Positions 58,793-64,000 of a stretch of 64,000 nt of DNA are shown piece after piece. Position 1 is the first letter of the stretch. Each line of letters begins with the position of its first letter. Both the position numbers and the translations under genes were made by a program. Below the pieces are notes generated by a model. The model did no database searches. It saw nothing but the letters and a program-made list of their open reading frames with translations, and had not been told where the DNA came from. Source of the stretch: Variovorax sp. PBL-H6 (lineage in GTDB: Bacteria; Pseudomonadota; Gammaproteobacteria; Burkholderiales; Burkholderiaceae_C); the NCBI RefSeq assembly GCF_901827155.1, contig NZ_LR594659.1, forward strand, positions 2,542,001 through 2,606,000. The letters are read 5' to 3'.

Positions 58793-60435
58793 CCGGTGCA
58801 CCGTCATCCATGGAAGCCTACGACTACATCGTGGTCGGCGCGGGGTCGGCTGGTTGCGTGCTGGCCGCGCGACTCACCGAGAGCGGCAGGCACCGCGTGC
58901 TGCTGCTAGAGGGTGGGGGCGCGGACAACCACATGTGGATCCACATCCCGCTGGGCGTGGGCAAGCTGCTCACCGACGAGCGCTACGCCTGGAAATTCCA
59001 GACCGAACCCCAGGCCGCCATGCAAGGCCAGTCGATCTACTGGCCGCGTGGCAAAGTGCTCGGCGGATCGAGCGCGCTGAACGGCATGGCCTATGTCTGG
59101 GGGGACCCTCGCGAGTACGACGGCTGGACGGGCCGCGGCATCGAGGGATGGCGCTTCGAGCAGCTGCTTCCGTACTTCAAGCGGCTCGAATCCAATCCCT
59201 TCGCCGACAACCCGCTACGCGGCCACGACGGCCCGATGCGCATCACCGACCGTGCGGTGCGCGAGCGCGACACGATCTCCGAAGCTTTCGTGCACGCCTG
59301 CGGCGAGGCGGGCATCGAGAGCACGCCTGACTACAACGCGGTGCGCTACGAAGGCGTGCGCTACCTGGAGCAGACGGCGCACAACGGGCGGCGCTGGAGC
59401 GCGGCCGTCGCGTACCTGAAGCCGGCACGCCAGCGCAGCAACCTGATCGTCCGCACCGGTTCGATCGTCCGCCGCGTGCTGCTGGAAGGCCAGCGCTGCG
59501 TCGGCGTCGAGTTCGAGCACGAAGGCCGCATCCAGACGGCGCGGGCCCGATGCGAGGTGGTGCTGAGCGCCGGCGCCGTCCAATCGCCGCAACTACTCGA
59601 GTTGTCGGGCATCGGCGATGCGGCCCGGCTGCAGGCGCTCGGCATCGCGGTGCAGTGCGACCTCCCGTCCGTGGGCGAGCACATGAGCGACCACCTGCAG
59701 GTGCGCTGCACCTATCGCACCCGCGTGCCGGAGACCATCAACGACCTGATGCGAAGCCCCTACGTGAAGGTGAAGACGGCGCTGCAATACCTCTTCCTGC
59801 GCAAGGGGCTGCTGGCCAACACCTCGTCAACGGCGCATGCCATCACACGCACGGCATCTGCCAACGGTCACCCGGACGTGATGATCCGCGTCTATCACAT
59901 CAGCGGGAAGGACCGCTACTCCCGAACGAAAGGGGCTGGCATCGACCCCTGGTCGGGCTTCTCGATCGGTGGCTTCGTCCTGTATCCGGCGTCGCGCGGA
60001 AGCATTCACTGCGCCAGCGCGGACCCGAATGCGCCGCCGCGCATCCAGCCCAATTACCTGGCCGAGGATGCCGATCGACGCGCGACGGTCGACCTGCTGA
60101 AGCTGGTGCGCCGCATCGCGAACCAGGCTTCTCTCGGCGAGGTCGTCATCGCCGAGCAGCGGCCGGGGGCAGGGGCCGCAACGGATGCCGCGCTGCTGGA
60201 CTACGCCCGCGAGAGCGGTCAGACCGCATGGCACACCGTCGGCACCTGCCGCATGGGGCGGGATTCGACTGATTCGGTGCTCGATTCGCGCTTGCGTGTG
60301 CACGGCATCGCCGGATTGCGCGTCGCAGACGCGTCCGTCATGCCGACGATTGCATCCTCCAACACCAATGCACCAGCGTTGATGATCGGCGAGAAGGCAT
60401 CGGAGATGCTGCTCGCGGATTCTGCCAAGTGGTAG
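58789..60435 (+). CDS. GMC-family FAD-dependent oxidoreductase
   Basis: The 548-residue flavoenzyme has the ADP-binding motif VVGAGSAGCVLAARL (residues ~14-28), the GMC signature PRGKVLGGSSALNG (~90) and a C-terminal active site HTVGTCRMG. NTNAPALMIGEKA is near the end. The family includes choline dehydrogenase and alcohol dehydrogenases that oxidise primary alcohols to aldehydes. ATG 58789 overlaps the ThDP stop; ATG 58810 (MEAYDYIVVG) is a possible alternative. It probably oxidises an alcohol in pathway B. Confidence 0.92.
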   Translation: MTGAPSSMEAYDYIVVGAGSAGCVLAARLTESGRHRVLLLEGGGADNHMWIHIPLGVGKLLTDERYAWKFQTEPQAAMQGQSIYWPRGKVLGGSSALNGMAYVWGDPREYDGWTGRGIEGWRFEQLLPYFKRLESNPFADNPLRGHDGPMRITDRAVRERDTISEAFVHACGEAGIESTPDYNAVRYEGVRYLEQTAHNGRRWSAAVAYLKPARQRSNLIVRTGSIVRRVLLEGQRCVGVEFEHEGRIQTARARCEVVLSAGAVQSPQLLELSGIGDAARLQALGIAVQCDLPSVGEHMSDHLQVRCTYRTRVPETINDLMRSPYVKVKTALQYLFLRKGLLANTSSTAHAITRTASANGHPDVMIRVYHISGKDRYSRTKGAGIDPWSGFSIGGFVLYPASRGSIHCASADPNAPPRIQPNYLAEDADRRATVDLLKLVRRIANQASLGEVVIAEQRPGAGAATDAALLDYARESGQTAWHTVGTCRMGRDSTDSVLDSRLRVHGIAGLRVADASVMPTIASSNTNAPALMIGEKASEMLLADSAKW

Positions 60436-60449
60436 CCAGGGACGACCCG

Positions 60450-60857
60450 ATGACGCACACGCCGATTGACAGGAAGGTGGCCACGCCGAACTGCGACGAC
60501 CATATCGCACGCGGCGACTGGAACCCGCTGTGGGACCAGTTGCGCGAATTGGACCCCGAGTTCATGGAGGCGTACCTTGCGTTCCGCAGTGTCCCGCACC
60601 GCAACGGCCCGCTGCCGGCGAAGTTCAAGGAGCTGGTACTGGTGGCGATCAACGCTGCAACGACTCACCTCTACGCGCCGGGCGTGCGCCGGCACATGAA
60701 GAACGCGCTCAGGCTCGGTGCGACGCCCGAGGAGGTGCTGGAGGTCATCCAGCTCACGACCGTCATGGGCATTCATGCGTGCAACCTGGCGGTCCCCATC
60801 CTGTGCGAGGAGATGCAGGCGATGCACGCGACACCGAAGCCGCCTGGCGCGGCCTGA
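60450..60857 (+). CDS. Carboxymuconolactone decarboxylase (CMD)-family protein without CxxC
   Basis: The 135-residue protein has the CMD/AhpD-like helical fold (LPAKFKELVLVAINAATTHLYAPGVRRHMKNALRLGATPEEVLEVIQL). The CxxC redox motif of AhpD is absent, so a peroxidase role is unlikely and a decarboxylase-like or structural role is more probable. GTG 60429 would add seven residues and overlap the GMC stop; ATG 60450 is preferred. It is the last gene of operon B. Confidence 0.85.
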   Translation: MTHTPIDRKVATPNCDDHIARGDWNPLWDQLRELDPEFMEAYLAFRSVPHRNGPLPAKFKELVLVAINAATTHLYAPGVRRHMKNALRLGATPEEVLEVIQLTTVMGIHACNLAVPILCEEMQAMHATPKPPGAA

Positions 60858-61096
60858 GGCATCAGGTGCTCAAGGCCGCGAGCGGCCGGTGTGCGTGGCC
60901 TTTCGGGTCTTTTGGAGTTCCTTGAGCTGCGCCAGCGGGTTGTGGCATTTGGCGTTCCTCGTCACAGCCGCGGCATTGGATTTTGAGATCGACGACGTGG
61001 GAACGATTCTTTGCAGCGATCCTGGCTCCTGCGCCACGAAGAGCCACCGCGTACTCGAGGAAGTCGCTGCTCTCGCCAGAAAATGGGAGGTGAGCC
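60858..61096. other. Intergenic gap between convergent genes
   Basis: These 239 bp lie between operon B (ending 60857) and the racemase-like gene (ending 61097, - strand). No terminator hairpin with T-run is evident. Short - strand open frames cross it, but none has a convincing start or family. Its lower coding quality and mixed composition suggest decayed sequence, without proof. Confidence 0.4.
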
Positions 61097-61837
61097 TCAG
61101 GGAGCGAAGCGCCGCGAGAGCGCATCCGGCAGGCCGATCGCTTGCTTCGGCGCGGGCCGCCTGAAGGTGCCGGCGCTCGCCTTTCGCACGCGCAGCGTTG
61201 CCAGCGCCTCGGCCTGCTTCACCGCCGCGGCCATCTGGTCGACCACGGGCACGGGGATGCGATCCTTGACCTTGTCGGCCAGGCCGGCCAGCGGTGCGCC
61301 GGCGAGGATCACCACGTCGGCCTCGTCCTCGTTCACCGCGCGGTTCGCCAGGTCCACCAGCAGTTGCTCCTTCTCGTCCTGCACATCGGCAATGGAGGCG
61401 AAGCGGCCCTCGAGCATGCGGATGCCGGCCAGGCGGCCCATGAGCCCGTGCGACTCCACGCACTCCTCGTACCAGGGGCCGAGCGCCTGCGCGAAGGTCA
61501 CGATGGCGAAGCGCTTGCCGAGCATGCAGGCGGTCAGCATCGCGGCCTCGGCCATGCCGACCACGGGGATGTCGAAGAGCTCGCGCGCGCCGAACAATCC
61601 CGGGTCGCCGAAGGCCGCGATGATGGCGGCGTCGAAGCCCTCGTGGTGCTCGGCCAGCATTTCCAAGGCGACCGCGCCGCCGATCTGCGCTTCGGCGCGG
61701 GTGGCGATGTAGGGGAAGCCGCGCGGCGCCGTGAGCGCGACCAGTTCGGTGCCGGCGGCTGCGGCGGGCAGGGCGGCGCTCATCAGCCGGTCCGTGATGC
61801 CCTGGCTGGTGTTCGGGTTGAGCACGAGGATGCGCAT
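61097..61837 (-). CDS. Asp/Glu/hydantoin racemase-superfamily protein lacking both catalytic Cys
   Basis: The 246-residue protein aligns with hydantoin racemases: MRILVLNPNTSQGITDRL at the start, IIAAFGDPGLFGARELF and VVILAGAPLAGLADKV. In characterised hydantoin racemases the catalytic Cys lies in ACFGDPGL-type and GCAG-type motifs; here both positions are Ala. It may therefore be a non-racemase member (decarboxylase or isomerase) or inactive. It is the last gene of the leftward cluster after dihydropyrimidinase and amidase, 27 bp from the amidase stop. Confidence 0.88.
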   Translation of the reverse strand: MRILVLNPNTSQGITDRLMSAALPAAAAGTELVALTAPRGFPYIATRAEAQIGGAVALEMLAEHHEGFDAAIIAAFGDPGLFGARELFDIPVVGMAEAAMLTACMLGKRFAIVTFAQALGPWYEECVESHGLMGRLAGIRMLEGRFASIADVQDEKEQLLVDLANRAVNEDEADVVILAGAPLAGLADKVKDRIPVPVVDQMAAAVKQAEALATLRVRKASAGTFRRPAPKQAIGLPDALSRRFAP

Positions 61838-61864
61838 GCGATGTTCCTTTGAAATCAGGCCTGA

Positions 61865-63253
61865 CTATGCCGCCGTGTTGCCGGCCCGCGCCAGCACCGC
61901 TTCGACGGCCCGCGCCGCTTCGAGCAATTGCCGGTCACGTCCGCGTGCCGCGATCAGCTGCAGGCCGACCGGCAGGCCATCGCGCCCGCTGCCGCAGGGA
62001 AGGGTGATGGCAGCCGCCATCGCGTGGTTCACGAAAGGCGTGAACACGGCGTGCGCGCGCGGCTCCACCGCCTGACCGCCGATGTGCGTGGGCCCGAGCC
62101 GGTCGTTGCGCCAGGCGACGCAAGGCGCGGTCGGGCAGATCAGCACGTCATGGTGCGCGAGGAAGCCGGCCAGCGTCGATGCGATTGCGGCGCCCGCGGC
62201 ACGCGCCCGCGCCACGTCGGCGCCAGACCACTGCAGCCCGCGCTCGATCTGGCGCGCTACGTCGGGGTCGAAGACCGAAGCATCGCGCCGCCAGGCTTCG
62301 CCGAACAGGTCGGCGAGCCCGGTGTGCTGCAGCGGCATCAACGCAGTCTCGTCGGCACCGTCGGGCCAGAGCGGGTCGGCATCGGTGATGTCGAAGCCCG
62401 CCATGCGCAACGCCTCGACTGCGCTGGCGATGCATGCCTGCACGTCCTCGTCCACCGGCACGTCGAGGCCCAGGCGCGGGCTGAAGGCCACGCGCAACTG
62501 GTTCGCAGCGCGCAGCGGGGCTGGGTCGGGCAGCAGCATGGACGCCGGGTCGCGTGGGTCGGGGCCGGCCATCGCCTCGAACATCAGCGCGGCGTCGGCG
62601 ACAGTGCGGGCGATCGGCGCGATCGTCTGGAGCCCGATGAAGGCATGCGCGAAGCCGAAGGGATCGGGGATCGCGCCGAAGGAAGGCTTGAAGCCCACCA
62701 CGCCTACGTGCGCGGGCGGTCGCCGGCTCGAGCCGCCGCCATCGGTGCCCAGCGCGAGCGGCGCGAGCCGCGCGGCCACCGCGACGGCGCACCCGCCCGA
62801 GGAGCCGCCCGGCGTGAGGGCCGGGTCCATCGGATGGCGCGTGAGCCCGTAGACCTTGTTGGTGGTCAGCCCCTTGCAGGCGAACTCCGAGCTGTTGCCC
62901 ATGCCGATCACCAGCGCGCCGGCGGCGCGCAGTCGCTCCACCGACAGCGCATCGCGAGGCGCGACGAAGTCCTGGAACAGCAGCGAACCTTGCGTCACGC
63001 GCTGGTCGCGGACCCAGATCACGTCCTTCACCACCACGGGCACGCCGGCAAGCGGCATCGGTTCCCTGCGGGCGACGCGCGCGCGAAGGGAGGTGATCTC
63101 TGCGTCGAGCGAGGCCGGGACCTCGCCCACCACGGCATTGAGCGTGCCGTTGCGCAACTCGATCTGCCGCAGGCACGCCGCCACGACTTCGCCCGGGTCC
63201 AGCGTTCCCCGCTGCACACGCTGCGCGATCTGTGAGGCGTCGAGGTCAAGCAT
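61865..63253 (-). CDS. Amidase signature-family amidohydrolase
   Basis: The 462-residue enzyme has the Ser-cisSer-Lys triad: Lys76 (VVVKDVIW), GGSSGG with cis-Ser152, and nucleophile Ser175 in GTDGGGSSR. The usual GGSIR is GGSSRRPP here, a minor change. It hydrolyses amides or carbamates. ATG 63253 overlaps the dihydropyrimidinase stop by 8 bp, which supports it over a longer frame to 63376. It could hydrolyse the N-carbamoyl amino acid released by the hydantoinase. Confidence 0.92.
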   Translation of the reverse strand: MLDLDASQIAQRVQRGTLDPGEVVAACLRQIELRNGTLNAVVGEVPASLDAEITSLRARVARREPMPLAGVPVVVKDVIWVRDQRVTQGSLLFQDFVAPRDALSVERLRAAGALVIGMGNSSEFACKGLTTNKVYGLTRHPMDPALTPGGSSGGCAVAVAARLAPLALGTDGGGSSRRPPAHVGVVGFKPSFGAIPDPFGFAHAFIGLQTIAPIARTVADAALMFEAMAGPDPRDPASMLLPDPAPLRAANQLRVAFSPRLGLDVPVDEDVQACIASAVEALRMAGFDITDADPLWPDGADETALMPLQHTGLADLFGEAWRRDASVFDPDVARQIERGLQWSGADVARARAAGAAIASTLAGFLAHHDVLICPTAPCVAWRNDRLGPTHIGGQAVEPRAHAVFTPFVNHAMAAAITLPCGSGRDGLPVGLQLIAARGRDRQLLEAARAVEAVLARAGNTAA

Positions 63254-64000
63254 GCGGGGGTGCCTTTGCAAGCTTGGCCAGCGCATCGGGCAAGTTGCCC
63301 ACGTAGGCGCCGTTCGCCGCATCGCCCGGCTTGGGGCGCGCCATTTCGGGCTTGCCGCAGGGCAGGAACTCGCCATGGCCCGAGGGCGCGCAGGGCTTGC
63401 CCTCGTCCCACACGCGCTCGCCGCGCACGAGGGTCGTCACGGGCCAGCCGGTGACCTGCATGCCTTCGTAGGGCGTGTAGTCCACGTCGTGGTGCAGCAG
63501 GCGGTTCTCGATGGTGACCTCCTTGTTCGGGTCCCAGATCGCGATGTCGGCGTCCGAGCCGATGGCGATCGTGCCCTTGCGCGGGTGCAGGCCGTAGAGC
63601 CGCGCCGGGTTGGTTGCCGTCAGGCTCACGAACTGGTTGAGCGTGATGCGCCCGGTGCGCACGCCTTCGGAGAAGAGCAGCGGCAGGCGCGTCTCCAGCC
63701 CCGGAATGCCGTTGGGGATGTGGCGGAAGGCCACCTCCTTGCCGCCGGGCTTCTTGCCCTGCGGATCGTCGAAGCGAAACGGCGCGTGGTCGGAGGAGAC
63801 GATGGTGAAGAGCCCGTCGGACAGGCCCTCCCACACGACGCGCTGGTTGGCCCGATCCCGCGGCGGCGGGCTGCACACGCACTTGGCGCCCTCGTAGCCG
63901 CCGCCCAGGTCGTCCGCGCTGAGGAACAGGTACTGCGGGCAGGTCTCGGCATAGAGGCGCATGCCCCGGCCGCGCGCCCAGCGGATCTGCTCGATGGCTT
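63246..64000 (-). CDS. Dihydropyrimidinase/hydantoinase, C-terminal part (5' end outside window)
   Basis: The frame enters from the right edge and runs 251 residues to TGA at 63246. It has AETCPQYLFL near the visible start and TIVSSDHAPFRFDDP, with the metal-binding Asp. TATNPARLYGLHPRKGTIAIGSDADIAIWDP is the typical C-terminal end of the metal-dependent amidohydrolase family. The enzyme opens dihydropyrimidine or hydantoin rings to N-carbamoyl acids. The N-terminal metal HxH and the carboxylated lysine lie outside the window. Confidence 0.93.
   Translation of the reverse strand, partial: AIEQIRWARGRGMRLYAETCPQYLFLSADDLGGGYEGAKCVCSPPPRDRANQRVVWEGLSDGLFTIVSSDHAPFRFDDPQGKKPGGKEVAFRHIPNGIPGLETRLPLLFSEGVRTGRITLNQFVSLTATNPARLYGLHPRKGTIAIGSDADIAIWDPNKEVTIENRLLHHDVDYTPYEGMQVTGWPVTTLVRGERVWDEGKPCAPSGHGEFLPCGKPEMARPKPGDAANGAYVGNLPDALAKLAKAPPHA

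Noticed and set aside
60862..61125. 87-codon - strand frame in the gap after operon B
   Set aside because: It overlaps the 3' end of the racemase-like gene in another frame and has no recognisable domain.

Overview
This is a GC-rich chromosomal window from a betaproteobacterium of the order Burkholderiales, most likely Comamonadaceae (Variovorax/Acidovorax-like). The assignment is inferred from gene order (rpsO-pnp, tpiA-secG-tRNA-Leu-nuoA-N followed by DUF2818, Nudix and DUF1178 genes) and from four orphan Bug/TctC receptors and many LysR regulators. I could not run a database search. No phage, insertion sequence or CRISPR array is visible.

Housekeeping half (1-21080, all + strand): the end of rpsO with its terminator, pnp, a quinone oxidoreductase, tpiA, secG, tRNA-Leu(GAG), and the complete 14-gene complex I operon. 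DUF2818, an ADP-ribose pyrophosphatase and DUF1178 follow with almost no spacing.

Catabolic island A (21061-38166): a LysR regulator faces a TauD-like dioxygenase, a Bug receptor and an isocitrate-lyase-family enzyme. Then come two divergent units. The leftward unit is Bug receptor, HpaI-type aldolase and DUF1445 hydro-lyase. The rightward unit is hyuB, hyuA, aldehyde dehydrogenase, ThDP enzyme, Bug receptor and class IV aminotransferase, closed by a convergent LysR gene. The enzyme set suggests uptake and ring opening of a lactam- or hydantoin-like compound, then transamination, 2-oxo-acid decarboxylation and aldehyde oxidation.

Efflux locus (38211-45006): an ABC exporter is divergent from marR and an OMF-EmrA-EmrB tripartite pump. 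The marR promoter is readable, with a palindrome over the -35 box and a start codon at the predicted transcription start.

Uptake locus (45169-52041): a LivGF/KHM-type ABC importer with two tandem, closely related substrate-binding proteins, followed by an SMP-30/gluconolactonase-like protein.

Region 52042-55294: a glycine-rich RRM protein with a strong terminator and a probable long leader, then a divergent MFS transporter and LysR pair.

Catabolic island B (55291-60857): a GntR/FCD regulator divergent from Bug receptor, Xsc-like ThDP enzyme, GMC oxidoreductase and CMD-family protein, with a perfect 12-bp palindrome at the promoter. Catabolic island C (61097-64000, - strand): a dihydropyrimidinase cut by the window edge, an amidase and a racemase-fold protein that lacks the expected catalytic cysteines.
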